Origin: an uncultured Methylococcaceae bacterium
GTDB taxonomy: Bacteria; Pseudomonadota; Gammaproteobacteria; Methylococcales; Methylococcaceae
NCBI GenBank assembly: GCA_903934875.1
Contig: CAIZPP010000142.1
Span: 1 to 33,624, forward strand
Length of the DNA stretch: 33,624 bases
Direction of reading: 5' to 3'
Made by a program: the position numbers and the translations under genes. This document shows, in pieces, positions 23,952 through 32,251 of the stretch. The notes under the pieces are model-generated. The model was not told the DNA's origin, did no database searches, and saw only the letters and a program-made list of their open reading frames with translations. Every line of letters begins with the position of its first letter. Position 1 is the stretch's first letter.

Positions 23952-25634
23952 ATGTCAACCTCCAGCGGACCTAACCGGACCAGAGCAGTCGGCAACGCGA
24001 CATTGCTCGCATCAGCCCTCGCGACGGTTTTTTTATTGCCAAGCATGGTCTGCGCCGAAGCTGAAGCAAACGGCGGACAGCCTGCAAGCGGGGTGTATTA
24101 CCCGATCAAGGCCAGGCCGCTAGCCGAGGTGCTGAAGGATATTGCCACCCGTAGCGGCATCAGCTTCCGGCTGGCGGATAGCTTGAAGCGGGAGAAGATC
24201 ACAGCCACCTTGATCGGAAAAGACTGGTCCGAAGCCTCCAAGAGCTTGCTGAAAGGCTACAACTATGCGATTGAAGTCAGCAAGAGTGGCTCGTGGGAAT
24301 CGGTCACTGTCAGCGGCAAAAACGGCGATGGTAAGCTCACCGCCAGTTTAGGCAGCCAGTTCCAACGTTATTCCCGTTCGTCATTGAAAGACCTGCCTGC
24401 CCGTTTGCAAGGACTTAACCCCGGTTCCGTGACCCCCATCACCCTGCCTATGTCCACGCTGAAAGGGATGAGGCTAGGCCAGTCCGTTTCCCTGGATTTG
24501 CCCTCAGGCCAAAATAGCTTCGTCAATGACAACCGCTTCAACCATTCTAACGGCGATATTACATGGGTCGGATATCCGGCGGATGACGGGCAACCTTACC
24601 GCGCGATGATCACTATGGGCAGGGGTGGAGCAATGGGCTACATCACAACGCCCGAGGGGAATTACCAGATCATCACAGAAGATGGTCAAACCTATTTGCT
24701 TGACATCAATGCGTCAGGACTTCAGCCCGGTTCGCTGTTGGATGACCAGGCCGGGGTAAATGCCAGCCCCGCCGACAGTCCCGGAGCCGATTTGGTCTTG
24801 CTTGGAAGCGGGGGCGGCGTGTCGAATAAGGCTGCTTTAGCGGCCAGCGAAATGCCCGCCGGCAGCCCCTCGCCGACCAACACCGCGACATCAGGAAGCG
24901 GCGCAAATGCTGGCAACATCTCAACTATCGATGTGCTGGTGCTTTACACTAAGGGCTTGTCCCAACCCGAAACCCGTGTTAATTACTTGGCTGCTTTGAC
25001 CAATCAAGCCTATCTGGACAGCAAAATCAACGCGAAAATAAGAGTAGTCAAACTCGAAGCGGTGGACTACGGCAGCGCGGGCGACAATTCGCAGGCTTTG
25101 TCCGACTTGACTAATGGGGCCAGCCCGTTCGACAAAGTTCAGGCGTTGCGGGAAAAAAACGGTGCCGACCTAGTTACTTTGATCAGGCCTTTCCACGCTA
25201 GCAGCCAAAAGAGTTGCGGCATAGCATGGGTCAATGGCAGCAACGGGAGCGCGCTGTCCCCAAGCTTAGGTTTTTCGGTGGTTAGCGACGGTGCCGACCA
25301 AGATGGCCAGCCGGTCTATTGCGGGGACCATACTCTGGCCCATGAATTGGGCCATAATTTGGCCAATGTGCATGACCGCCCATTTACCAATAATGCTGGT
25401 GCATTTCCTTATTCGTACGCTTGGGGCGTCGAGGGTAGCTTCGGAACGATTATGAGCTACCGCCAGCCAACGGTGCTAGTGTTCGCTACCCCGTTACTGC
25501 CAGTGTCCTGTTATGGGCAGCCCTGCGGCTATCCTGAAGGTTCCCCCAACGCATCTGACAATACTGCGACCATCAATCAAACTGCTCCTGTTGTCGCTGG
25601 TTTCCGACCGACGGCCATACCTAGCAAACAGTAA
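23952..25634 (+). CDS. Exported metzincin (reprolysin-like) zinc metalloprotease
   Basis: A 560-residue secreted protein. It has a signal peptide (hydrophobic about 15-34, likely cut after VCA). A domain at about 50-105 resembles the short secretin/TonB N-terminal (STN) fold (PLAEVLKDIATRSGISFRL, then a short beta pattern). A pro-like beta-rich region (about 130-260) and a Ser/Gly/Ala-rich linker (about 285-320) follow. The catalytic domain comes last, with zinc motif HELGHNLANVHD (H464, E465, H468, H474) and Met-turn GTIMSY at M501. HExxHxxxxxH plus the Met-turn defines metzincins. Several Cys near 415-525 may form disulfides. Substrate unknown. The STN-like module is unusual for a protease and was assigned by pattern only. 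Confidence 0.82.
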   Translation: MSTSSGPNRTRAVGNATLLASALATVFLLPSMVCAEAEANGGQPASGVYYPIKARPLAEVLKDIATRSGISFRLADSLKREKITATLIGKDWSEASKSLLKGYNYAIEVSKSGSWESVTVSGKNGDGKLTASLGSQFQRYSRSSLKDLPARLQGLNPGSVTPITLPMSTLKGMRLGQSVSLDLPSGQNSFVNDNRFNHSNGDITWVGYPADDGQPYRAMITMGRGGAMGYITTPEGNYQIITEDGQTYLLDINASGLQPGSLLDDQAGVNASPADSPGADLVLLGSGGGVSNKAALAASEMPAGSPSPTNTATSGSGANAGNISTIDVLVLYTKGLSQPETRVNYLAALTNQAYLDSKINAKIRVVKLEAVDYGSAGDNSQALSDLTNGASPFDKVQALREKNGADLVTLIRPFHASSQKSCGIAWVNGSNGSALSPSLGFSVVSDGADQDGQPVYCGDHTLAHELGHNLANVHDRPFTNNAGAFPYSYAWGVEGSFGTIMSYRQPTVLVFATPLLPVSCYGQPCGYPEGSPNASDNTATINQTAPVVAGFRPTAIPSKQ

Positions 25635-25768
25635 TCACCATCGGCAAAGACAATGCCCGCGCCTTGCGAATAGGATATGGCCGGGAACAATTTCCCTGAA
25701 ATGAGTCTGTGGATGAGTTAGCGCAGTTTTCCTAAGCAGGTTTTCGGGAAGTTGTTTTTACCAAATCC

Positions 25769-26134
25769 CTAATTGATAGGGAGTGCTTTTAACAAGTCGC
25801 TGTGGGTAAAAGGCTTTGCCAAAAATCCGCAGATAAGGCCTTGGTCAAACGCTTGGCGTATCACCGGGTCATCGTGGTAGTGATACCCCGAGACCAACAC
25901 GACACGCACGGTGCCGGGCCTAGTCGCATGGGCATGACGGACGACATCCAAGCCATCCATATCGGGAAGCTTGGCATCCATGAATACAAAGAAGAAATCC
26001 CGGTTGGCGAGTTGGTAACACGCCTCTTCGCCGCTCAGTACGGTAACCACTTCATAGCCCTGTGAACGTAAAATGCATTCCATTACCCAACACATGTCGG
26101 GTTCGTCATCAACTACAAGTATAGGCCCATTCAT
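25769..26134 (-). CDS. Single-domain response regulator (receiver only)
   Basis: A 121-residue receiver domain with no output domain. The acidic pocket is VVDDEPD (D9, D10), the phospho-acceptor is D53 in FMDAKLPDMDG, the switch Ser is in VVLVSGY, and the conserved Lys is in LAKPFT. It starts 3 bp after the histidine kinase gene on the same strand, so it is cotranscribed with it and probably its target. Without an output domain it would pass phosphate on or act by protein contact. A short TCCCT/AGGGA hairpin overlaps its stop codon. It is convergent with the metalloprotease gene; the 134-bp gap holds nothing clear. Confidence 0.92.
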   Translation of the reverse strand: MNGPILVVDDEPDMCWVMECILRSQGYEVVTVLSGEEACYQLANRDFFFVFMDAKLPDMDGLDVVRHAHATRPGTVRVVLVSGYHYHDDPVIRQAFDQGLICGFLAKPFTHSDLLKALPIN

Positions 26135-26137
26135 AAC

Positions 26138-27595
26138 TTACAAGAGAGGCAGTCGTACGGTCAATGTAGCCCCTTTTCCAGGGGAACTCTGCACATGGAT
26201 GGAGCCTAGATGTTGCTGGACAATTGAATAGCAAATAGACAAACCCAAGCCGGTGCCTTTGCCTATGGGCGATGTGGTATGGAATGGGTCAAATATTTTG
26301 TCCAAATCAGACTCCTCTATTCCCATCCCAGTGTCTGAGATGCGCACCGCCACCTCGGCTTCGGAGATTTCCTCCACAATGGTCAATACCCCGCCGTCAG
26401 GCATGGCATTGATGGCATTAAGAAAAATATTCATAAAAACTTGTTGCAATAAGCCGGACACCCCAAGGACGAGTACCGGCCTCATTTCCAATTCCAGTTG
26501 AATGCGAATTTGTTGTACCCTAGCCTGATTGGTAATCAGATCAAGTGTTTCTGTAATAACCGTATTTAAATCAACTTGCACCATCTCAGTATCGGGTGAA
26601 GGTCTGGCAAACCGTAGCAGGTTTTCGATAATGGCAGAGGCCTTCTGGATTCCCGCCTGTATCTTTCTAGAACACTCATTGCGAAACTCAACGGAAATAT
26701 TATCCATCAATAGAAATTCCGCGGCTGAATAACAAACAGCAAGGGGGTTACGTATTTCATGAGCAATTCCCCCAGCCATCACACCTAATGCGGCAAGCTT
26801 CTGTGATTGCCGTAGTTGATTTTCTAGTTTTCTCCGTTCTGCGAGATCTCGTCCGACGACCACGGCTCCGACGGTTTGTCCATAATCATCTTTCATAGGA
26901 GAAAAAACCCAGGAGACCAATATGCCGTCTCCATTACTGGTGACTAAAGGGAACTCAGTGGTATGGGATTCATTGCCAGATTTCATCAGCATGAATACTT
27001 TACGTACGGTCTGCTGCTGGTTGCTGTCGCAGAACTGAAAGAAATACTGGCCTCGGACTTCTTGCGCCGATAAGCCGGAAAGCTTTTCAGCCGCTGAATT
27101 CCAAGTCAGTATCCTTCCTTCGGTATCGGTAGAAAGCACGATATCGCTAGCACTCTCCACAACCGATGCCAGATGCCGCTCAACTCTGCGCACCTCTTCA
27201 GAAAGGCGAACCTGTTCGGTTACGTCCTCCATCAATAACATGACTTGGTTGGTGGGAATGGGGAGAATGGAATAATAGTATATGCGGATGGGCACACCCG
27301 GTGCGCGATAGGTCATCCGCTGGCCTTTCACGGAAGTTCCCGTGCGGAAAACCTCGCGAATGCGCCTTTCGATATCCGTATTTTCCAAAATGATGGTGGG
27401 AAACACCTCAGCCAATGGACGCCCGACCGTCCTAGCCTCGCCACGTTGGCTTTTCACAAGAAAATTGCGGTTGACGGATACAATGTGCAGCTTTTCGTCC
27501 ACCAGCAAAACTGATGAAGGTATGGCGTCCAGCAGCATGCCGTAGAGGAGTTCAAACCGGTTTGGAGACAAATCGTAGTCTAACATGGGCTTCAT
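26138..27595 (-). CDS. Soluble PAS-domain sensor histidine kinase
   Basis: A 485-residue kinase with no membrane segment, hence a cytoplasmic sensor. There are two PAS domains, about 18-128 (ending MEDVTEQVRLSEEV) and about 140-255 (DTEGRILTWNSAAEKLSG). The HisKA dimerisation domain carries the phospho-acceptor H279 (MAGGIAHEIRNPLA), and the HATPase_c domain has the N box (NIFLNAINAMPDGG) and G boxes (ISDTGMGI, GKGTGLGLSI). The layout is like NtrB-type kinases. It is divergent from the gas-vesicle cluster across a 695-bp gap, so a role in gas-vesicle control is possible but unproven. No haem, flavin or other cofactor site could be assigned. Confidence 0.93.
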   Translation of the reverse strand: MKPMLDYDLSPNRFELLYGMLLDAIPSSVLLVDEKLHIVSVNRNFLVKSQRGEARTVGRPLAEVFPTIILENTDIERRIREVFRTGTSVKGQRMTYRAPGVPIRIYYYSILPIPTNQVMLLMEDVTEQVRLSEEVRRVERHLASVVESASDIVLSTDTEGRILTWNSAAEKLSGLSAQEVRGQYFFQFCDSNQQQTVRKVFMLMKSGNESHTTEFPLVTSNGDGILVSWVFSPMKDDYGQTVGAVVVGRDLAERRKLENQLRQSQKLAALGVMAGGIAHEIRNPLAVCYSAAEFLLMDNISVEFRNECSRKIQAGIQKASAIIENLLRFARPSPDTEMVQVDLNTVITETLDLITNQARVQQIRIQLELEMRPVLVLGVSGLLQQVFMNIFLNAINAMPDGGVLTIVEEISEAEVAVRISDTGMGIEESDLDKIFDPFHTTSPIGKGTGLGLSICYSIVQQHLGSIHVQSSPGKGATLTVRLPLL

Positions 27596-27906
27596 TGTTA
27601 TTGGCAGGGAGTTACACCCTTGCGGGTTGGCCGATGGATAGAGCTTTGGCCTTTCAGATTACAATCATTCCGGCTTCTTCTTGAGCGCATATAGTGAACA
27701 ACCGTTTGGTGAATTCGATACTTGCTAGTGACTGATGCCTAGAATGGCCGAAAACAGGGTGCAAACTATACCACAGTTACTCTCTAGAGTAGCCAGTTAC
27801 TGCCAACTTTGGTCAAATTTTTGTAGCCTACATCTGCTGTCCCACACCGTCCGTATTTAAAAATAAGCTGAATGGTGAGCTGAAGCTTTGCCCTCATGGC
27901 ATTGAC

Positions 27907-27940
27907 ACCATAGCTATGGAATTAATTCCATAGATATGGT
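27907..27940. promoter_or_regulatory. 34-bp near-perfect palindrome between kinase and gvpA
   Basis: Two 17-bp arms with one mismatch meet without a loop (ACCATAGCTATGGAATT and its partner). It lies about 265 bp upstream of the sigma-54-type promoter of gvpA and 312 bp upstream of the kinase start. Length and symmetry suit a dimeric regulator or enhancer-binding site. The rest of 27596-28290 has AT-rich stretches and the promoter below; no gene is seen. Confidence 0.5.
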
Positions 27941-28173
27941 GCAAGCAAATGGGGGGTGGCATGGGGGCCAGCGTGCAAACATTGTCTAAAAAGAGGGTGA
28001 TTTTTTTTCTGTGCGCGTAGAGAAAAAAATTTAAGCCAAGTAAAAACAGTACATCAGTATCCCTATAAATCATAATCTTGCAAGTTGATGCTAAAAATAA
28101 AGCAACAATATTTGCATTACAGCAACACTTTGTGATTGATATACAGCCTTCTACAATTCATCCCAAAGCCTGG

Positions 28174-28189
28174 TGGCATCCCTTTTGCT
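28174..28189 (+). promoter_or_regulatory. Sigma-54 (RpoN) type promoter of the gas-vesicle cluster
   Basis: TGGCATCCCTTTTGCT matches the -24/-12 consensus TGGCACG-N4-TTGCW, with the GG and GC pairs 12 bp apart as required. The predicted start near 28200 gives a leader of about 90 bases before gvpA1. Such promoters need an ATP-driven activator bound upstream; none is encoded in this window. Confidence 0.6.
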
Positions 28190-28290
28190 TTCTATATGTC
28201 ATGCAGCATCAAGCTGTAAATTTTAAAACCTTAAGAACCAGTTGGGCCTTAGGGGTTCATCTAACAAACTATTGTATGGAGTATGTCATC

Positions 28291-28509
28291 ATGGCAAAAG
28301 TACAAAAATCTACCGATTCTTCCAGCTTGGCCGAAGTTGTGGACCGCATTCTGGATAAGGGCATCGTTATTGACGCATGGGTTAAGGTATCTTTGGTAGG
28401 CATCGAACTGTTGTCTATTGAAGCCCGCGTCGTCATTGCTTCCGTTGAAACCTATTTGAAGTATGCCGAAGCTATCGGCTTGACCGCAAGCGCGGCTGCT
28501 CCAGCCTAA
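28291..28509 (+). CDS. gvpA1: Gas vesicle structural protein GvpA, copy 1
   Basis: A 72-residue main wall protein of gas vesicles, which packs into the hydrophobic ribs. It has the typical order [18 protein letters not shown] (helix 1 and strand 1), then [20 protein letters not shown] (strand 2 and helix 2) and a Tyr-containing tail, with a short Ala-rich C-terminus. The frame is open further upstream, but the ATG at 28291 with GGAG 9 bases before it matches the other three copies. It is the first gene of the cluster, behind a sigma-54-type promoter. The encoded protein is identical to that of copies 2 to 4, but the DNA differs at silent sites. Confidence 0.97.
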   Translation: MAKVQKSTDSSSLAEVVDRILDKGIVIDAWVKVSLVGIELLSIEARVVIASVETYLKYAEAIGLTASAAAPA

Positions 28510-28524
28510 AAAGGCTAGGATAAG

Positions 28525-28551
28525 GCGGTAGGCGGGGAGACCCGCCGCCGC
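28525..28551 (+). other. Hairpin between gvpA1 and gvpA2
   Basis: GGCGGG (28531-28536) pairs with CCCGCC (28541-28546) around GAGA, and GCGG and CCGC extend the stem outside a small internal loop. There is no T-run, so it is more likely an RNA-stabilising or attenuating hairpin than a full terminator. Confidence 0.5.
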
Positions 28552-28596
28552 GAAAGATTGATATTTTTGAAAAACAAAATTTAGGGGTATGTCATC

Positions 28597-28815
28597 ATGG
28601 CAAAAGTACAAAAATCAACTGACTCTTCCAGCTTAGCAGAAGTTGTAGATCGCATTTTGGACAAAGGCATCGTCATTGACGCATGGGTTAAGGTATCTTT
28701 GGTAGGTATCGAACTGCTGTCGATTGAGGCTCGCGTAGTCATCGCTTCTGTTGAAACCTATTTGAAGTATGCCGAGGCCATCGGCCTGACTGCTAGCGCA
28801 GCCGCTCCAGCCTAG
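28597..28815 (+). CDS. gvpA2: Gas vesicle structural protein GvpA, copy 2
   Basis: Encodes the same 72-residue GvpA as copies 1, 3 and 4. The upstream sequence GGGGTATGTCATC is nearly the same as that of the other copies, so ribosome sites were duplicated with the genes. It shares with copies 3 and 4 the silent changes early in the gene (AAATCAACTGACTCT) that differ from copy 1. Confidence 0.97.
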   Translation: MAKVQKSTDSSSLAEVVDRILDKGIVIDAWVKVSLVGIELLSIEARVVIASVETYLKYAEAIGLTASAAAPA

Positions 28816-28870
28816 TCTATTTCACTGTAAAATTTTTCGATCTTAAAACAAATTTTAGGAGTATGTCACC

Positions 28871-29089
28871 ATGGCAAAAGTACAAAAATCAACTGACTCT
28901 TCCAGCTTGGCCGAAGTTGTAGACCGCATTCTGGACAAGGGCATCGTCATTGACGCATGGGTTAAAGTGTCCTTGGTAGGTATCGAACTGCTGTCGATTG
29001 AGGCTCGCGTAGTCATCGCTTCTGTCGAAACTTATTTGAAGTATGCCGAAGCCATTGGCCTGACCGCCAGTGCGGCTGCCCCAGCCTAA
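28871..29089 (+). CDS. gvpA3: Gas vesicle structural protein GvpA, copy 3
   Basis: Encodes the same 72-residue GvpA as the other copies. It is preceded by TTTTAGGAGTATGTCACC, with AGGAG as ribosome site, and lies 55 bp after copy 2. Differences from its neighbours are silent. Confidence 0.97.
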   Translation: MAKVQKSTDSSSLAEVVDRILDKGIVIDAWVKVSLVGIELLSIEARVVIASVETYLKYAEAIGLTASAAAPA

Positions 29090-29164
29090 CGGCTTGTATG
29101 AGTTGGCGTAAACACGCCACCGTAGAATAACAATCATAACAAAACTTTTTAGGAGTATGTCATC

Positions 29165-29383
29165 ATGGCAAAAGTACAAAAATCAACTGACTCTTCCAGC
29201 TTGGCCGAAGTCGTAGACCGCATTCTGGACAAGGGCATCGTTATCGACGCATGGGTTAAAGTATCCTTGGTAGGTATCGAACTGCTGTCCATTGAAGCTC
29301 GCGTAGTCATCGCATCAGTCGAAACCTATTTGAAATATGCCGAAGCTATTGGCCTAACCGCCAGCGCTGCTGCTCCAGCCTAG
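29165..29383 (+). CDS. gvpA4: Gas vesicle structural protein GvpA, copy 4
   Basis: Last of the four gvpA copies, with an identical 72-residue product. AGGAG lies 9 bases before the ATG. It is followed by a hairpin at 29399-29431 that probably lowers transcription into gvpC and the assembly genes, matching the much larger need for GvpA. Confidence 0.97.
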   Translation: MAKVQKSTDSSSLAEVVDRILDKGIVIDAWVKVSLVGIELLSIEARVVIASVETYLKYAEAIGLTASAAAPA

Positions 29384-29398
29384 AGCGAGAGTGAAGCT

Positions 29399-29431
29399 GC
29401 CCTGCCGCTGGTAACCCAGCGGCGGGGTGGC
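29399..29431 (+). terminator. Hairpin/attenuator after gvpA4
   Basis: GCCCTGCCGCTGG pairs with CCAGCGGC and GGGGTGGC around a TAA-containing loop, followed by CTTTT. Its place between the wall-protein genes and gvpC suggests partial termination. Confidence 0.55.
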
Positions 29432-29487
29432 TTTTGAGCATAAGGCGGAAAAAGAAGCATTTTGATTAAAACACAAGGAGAAGAACC

Positions 29488-30597
29488 ATGGGCCGATTAA
29501 CAGAAGATCTGGCGCGTTTGCGCCTAAACATCAATGACAGCCGCGAAGCTCGCTCTAAAGACAATGCGGAACGCGCAGCGCAAGAATATGTACGGGCAAC
29601 CAGTGTAAACACAACAATTGCCGGATTTGCGTCCGCGCGTGCTAACCAAGCAAAAGTTGATGCACAAGCACTGGAGGCTTTCGCCACCGAAAATACACGT
29701 AACGTAGTGAATCTGCTTGGTCGTTTCAGTAGCGACCATCAAGACAGAGCGCGGCAGGGCAGGGAGGATCGTGCTTCGTTTGTGGCCGATGTGGCAAAAA
29801 AAACTGCCGATCTGATTGCGGAATACGACTCCAAGCATAAAGAAGAATCGGAAAGGGCAGCAAAGGAGAGAACGGATTTCATTGCCAATCTAGGTCATGA
29901 CGTGGCTAGCCTGCTAGAGAGCTTCAGCTCCACGCGGAATTTGCAAGCAAGTGAATCTGCTCATGAGCGCGCTGAATTCTTCAGCGAACTGGCACGTTCG
30001 ATCAGTAGATTTTTGGACGAAACTAAAACAAACCGTGCAAACAATGCTAAACTGTCCGCAGAGGAAAGGAATAATTTCGTCACGTCTTTAGTAGGTCAAG
30101 TTTCCAGTCAGCTTGATTCTATAAACAAAGCCCGCGCTGAGTTAGCAAAGAGTTCAAGTGAAGAACGAGCGGCTTTCGTGTCTAACTTAGCAAGTGGCGT
30201 GGCTGCTCTAATCCATGAGTTAGCCAGTGACCGTGCAGGTGCAAATGCTGCATTTTTTGGGGAAGCAAAGGCTGAAAAAAAAAAAGACACCCCACAAATA
30301 GCCGTACATCAAGCCGAAGCGGTCGTAGTTAAGCCCAGAGAGCGGGAAAAGGCTGATGTTTTGGTACAAGAAAACAATGAACAGGAATATGTTCAATCAC
30401 AAATTGTGCAGGTACAAGCGACACAGCCGATAGAACAGGAGTCGCAAGTGGCCGATTCTGTTCAAGATGTGTCGGAACAGCCTACTTTGTGGGATAGTTT
30501 GGTCGTAAAAAAGGTCAAAGAACATGACAAACCAAGGAAGAAACATCAAGGATCGACTGCAGAAGATAGGCCTGAAAATAAGCCGGACGAAAACTAA
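29488..30597 (+). CDS. gvpC: Gas vesicle outer-surface protein GvpC
   Basis: The stiffening protein that binds along the outside of the GvpA ribs. Residues 94-258 consist of five helical repeats, each exactly 33 residues (94-126, 127-159, 160-192, 193-225, 226-258), starting (E/D)R and following the pattern ERxxFvxxLaxxvxxlL. The 33-residue period is the one known from cyanobacterial GvpC. Residues 1-93 include weaker, shifted repeat-like helices. A C-terminal extension (259-369) is charged, Gln/Glu-rich and probably disordered (EKKKDTPQ, DRPENKPDEN), unlike the short tails of classic GvpC. A strong AAGGAG ribosome site precedes the start. Confidence 0.9.
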   Translation: MGRLTEDLARLRLNINDSREARSKDNAERAAQEYVRATSVNTTIAGFASARANQAKVDAQALEAFATENTRNVVNLLGRFSSDHQDRARQGREDRASFVADVAKKTADLIAEYDSKHKEESERAAKERTDFIANLGHDVASLLESFSSTRNLQASESAHERAEFFSELARSISRFLDETKTNRANNAKLSAEERNNFVTSLVGQVSSQLDSINKARAELAKSSSEERAAFVSNLASGVAALIHELASDRAGANAAFFGEAKAEKKKDTPQIAVHQAEAVVVKPREREKADVLVQENNEQEYVQSQIVQVQATQPIEQESQVADSVQDVSEQPTLWDSLVVKKVKEHDKPRKKHQGSTAEDRPENKPDEN

Positions 30598-30653
30598 TCC
30601 AAGAAGTATGGATAATTGAATGCCTATTTTCCAATGCCTAGGGTGTTGGATTA

Positions 30654-30781
30654 ACCGCGCTATGTGAAAGAATACTGAACCGTTGAAACCTTTAGCGTAT
30701 GATTTAAGCTTGAAATTGATTACGCTTAAGATGCCAGTTTCTAACTATACTGTTTCATTATTCGTTAGGACATAGCGCGGT
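30654..30781. repeat. Distant 12-bp inverted repeat in the gvpC-gvpN gap
   Basis: ACCGCGCTATGT (30654-30665) and its exact complement ACATAGCGCGGT (30770-30781) enclose 104 bases, which contain a further TTAAGC/GCTTAA pair. This may be a MITE-like insertion without a visible target duplication, or a structured RNA between gvpC and gvpN. No gene is seen in the gap (30598-30925). Confidence 0.45.
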
Positions 30782-30925
30782 GTATTTAATACAGAGGTGG
30801 ATAGAGTTCAGGTATCGAGCATTATTCAATTATGACATGTTGTATCCTCCCCCCCTTATTACTAAAACCTTCAATTACTCTTGTCAAAGACAAGGACAAT
30901 ATAGTTCTATACAGGACCACTCTTG

Positions 30926-31933
30926 ATGACTAATAAAAATACAATATCGAGCTTGAATCTCCCTACAGAGGAAGAAAATATAATTCCGGAAGCGAGCGAT
31001 GGCTTTGTCATCACCCCTTTTGTTAGGGAAGTTATTGAACGGGCTCTACTCTATCTTAATGCAGGTTATCCTGTGCATTTCGCTGGTCCGTCTGGAACCG
31101 GAAAAACGACGCTTGCTTTTCATTTGGCTGCCCAATGGGGGAGGCCCGTGACCCTTTTGCAGGGGAACGAAGAACTTGTGACTTCCGATTTAACTGGAAA
31201 AGATATTGGATACCGCAAAAGCAAATTGGTTGATAATTTTATCCATTCCGTGATTAAGACGGAAGAGCAGATGAGCCGTGTATGGGTTGACAATAGGCTC
31301 ACGACCGCTTGCAGAAAAGGGGATATGCTTATCTATGATGAATTTAATAGGTCAAAAGCTGAAACAAACAATGTTTTGCTTTCAGTATTAGCCGAAGGGA
31401 TTTTAAATTTGCCTGGGCTACGTGGTTCAGGTGAAGGATACATGGACGTTCATCCTAGTTTTAGGGCAATTTTCACGTCAAATCCTGAAGAGTACGCAGG
31501 TACGCATAAAACTCAGGATGCATTGATTGACCGTATGATCACAATAAAGCTAGACCACCCGGATAGAAATACTGAACTCAAAATATTACATTCCCGTTCT
31601 GGTTTGGAGGAGCATGAGGCAGCATATATTGTAGATATCATACGGGAGCTGAGAGGTGATGAGCATAAATCTAAAACAAGCCTGCGTGCAGGTATAGCCA
31701 TAGCAAAAATAATTAACCAGCAGGGTATAAAACCTCGCTATGGCGATAAATTATTTCAAGCAATTTGTTATGACACATTAAGCATGGAAACCGCTAAAAT
31801 TCAGCATGCGGGTCGGTCAATTTTTTACGAAATTGTGGATGACGTTATCCGTCAAGTATGCCCTCCTTTGGAAATTGCAATAGCCAGCCCGCAACCACAC
31901 CAGCCTAGAAAAATAAAGGCTGTGGAGAAATAG
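30926..31933 (+). CDS. gvpN: Gas vesicle assembly ATPase GvpN
   Basis: A MoxR-like AAA+ ATPase needed for normal gas-vesicle growth. The 335 residues include Walker A GPSGTGKTT (54-62), Walker B MLIYDEFNR (134-142), sensor 1 RAIFTSNPEEYAG and the arginine-finger region DALIDRMITI. The start was set to ATG 30926, because the in-frame TTG directly before it adds only one residue and AGGA lies 11 bases upstream. It follows gvpC after a 328-bp gap and is closely linked to the small genes downstream. Confidence 0.95.
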   Translation: MTNKNTISSLNLPTEEENIIPEASDGFVITPFVREVIERALLYLNAGYPVHFAGPSGTGKTTLAFHLAAQWGRPVTLLQGNEELVTSDLTGKDIGYRKSKLVDNFIHSVIKTEEQMSRVWVDNRLTTACRKGDMLIYDEFNRSKAETNNVLLSVLAEGILNLPGLRGSGEGYMDVHPSFRAIFTSNPEEYAGTHKTQDALIDRMITIKLDHPDRNTELKILHSRSGLEEHEAAYIVDIIRELRGDEHKSKTSLRAGIAIAKIINQQGIKPRYGDKLFQAICYDTLSMETAKIQHAGRSIFYEIVDDVIRQVCPPLEIAIASPQPHQPRKIKAVEK

Positions 31934-31935
31934 TA

Positions 31936-32241
31936 ATGGCTATACGCACTAGGCCACCACGTTCAGTCTCAGATATTAAGACTCATTCTGGACGGACGAA
32001 TAATAAACATGAGACCTATAGAAACTATTTCCAAGTTGGTGCTTTGGAATTAGAGCGTTGGCGTCGTGAGCGTGAGCGCGAAGCTGCCGCGGCGCGCATC
32101 GCCGACATTGATAGCCGCATTGCTGATATTGACAAAGAAAAATTGGAATTATTAGCGGATGCAGCCGAAGCACATGGCGAAAAGAAAAACGATTCTGTGC
32201 TTGTTGAAAAAAAATCCTCTGGATTAAAAATAAAATATTAA
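31936..32241 (+). CDS. Small gas-vesicle-associated protein (GvpV-like?)
   Basis: A 101-residue basic protein that starts 2 bp after the gvpN stop. The N-terminus is basic and unstructured (RTRPPRSVSDIKTHSGRTNN). The middle is a long charged helix, probably a coiled coil (LELERWRREREREAAAARIA, then DIDSRIADIDKEKLEL). Small proteins of this shape occur after gvpN in several bacterial clusters and some are called GvpV. I cannot fix the name from sequence alone. By position it should act in assembly. Confidence 0.7.
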   Translation: MAIRTRPPRSVSDIKTHSGRTNNKHETYRNYFQVGALELERWRREREREAAAARIADIDSRIADIDKEKLELLADAAEAHGEKKNDSVLVEKKSSGLKIKY

Positions 32242-32251
32242 GGTGAAGGCA

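Noticed and set aside
27957-27972. Second sigma-54-like site TGGCATGGGGGCCAGC
   Set aside because: The GG to GC spacing is 13 rather than 12, and the TTGC part is not matched.
28078-28290. Extended N-terminus of the first GvpA
   Set aside because: The other three copies begin at the same internal Met, and a ribosome site lies directly before it. The extension also covers the sigma-54-type promoter.
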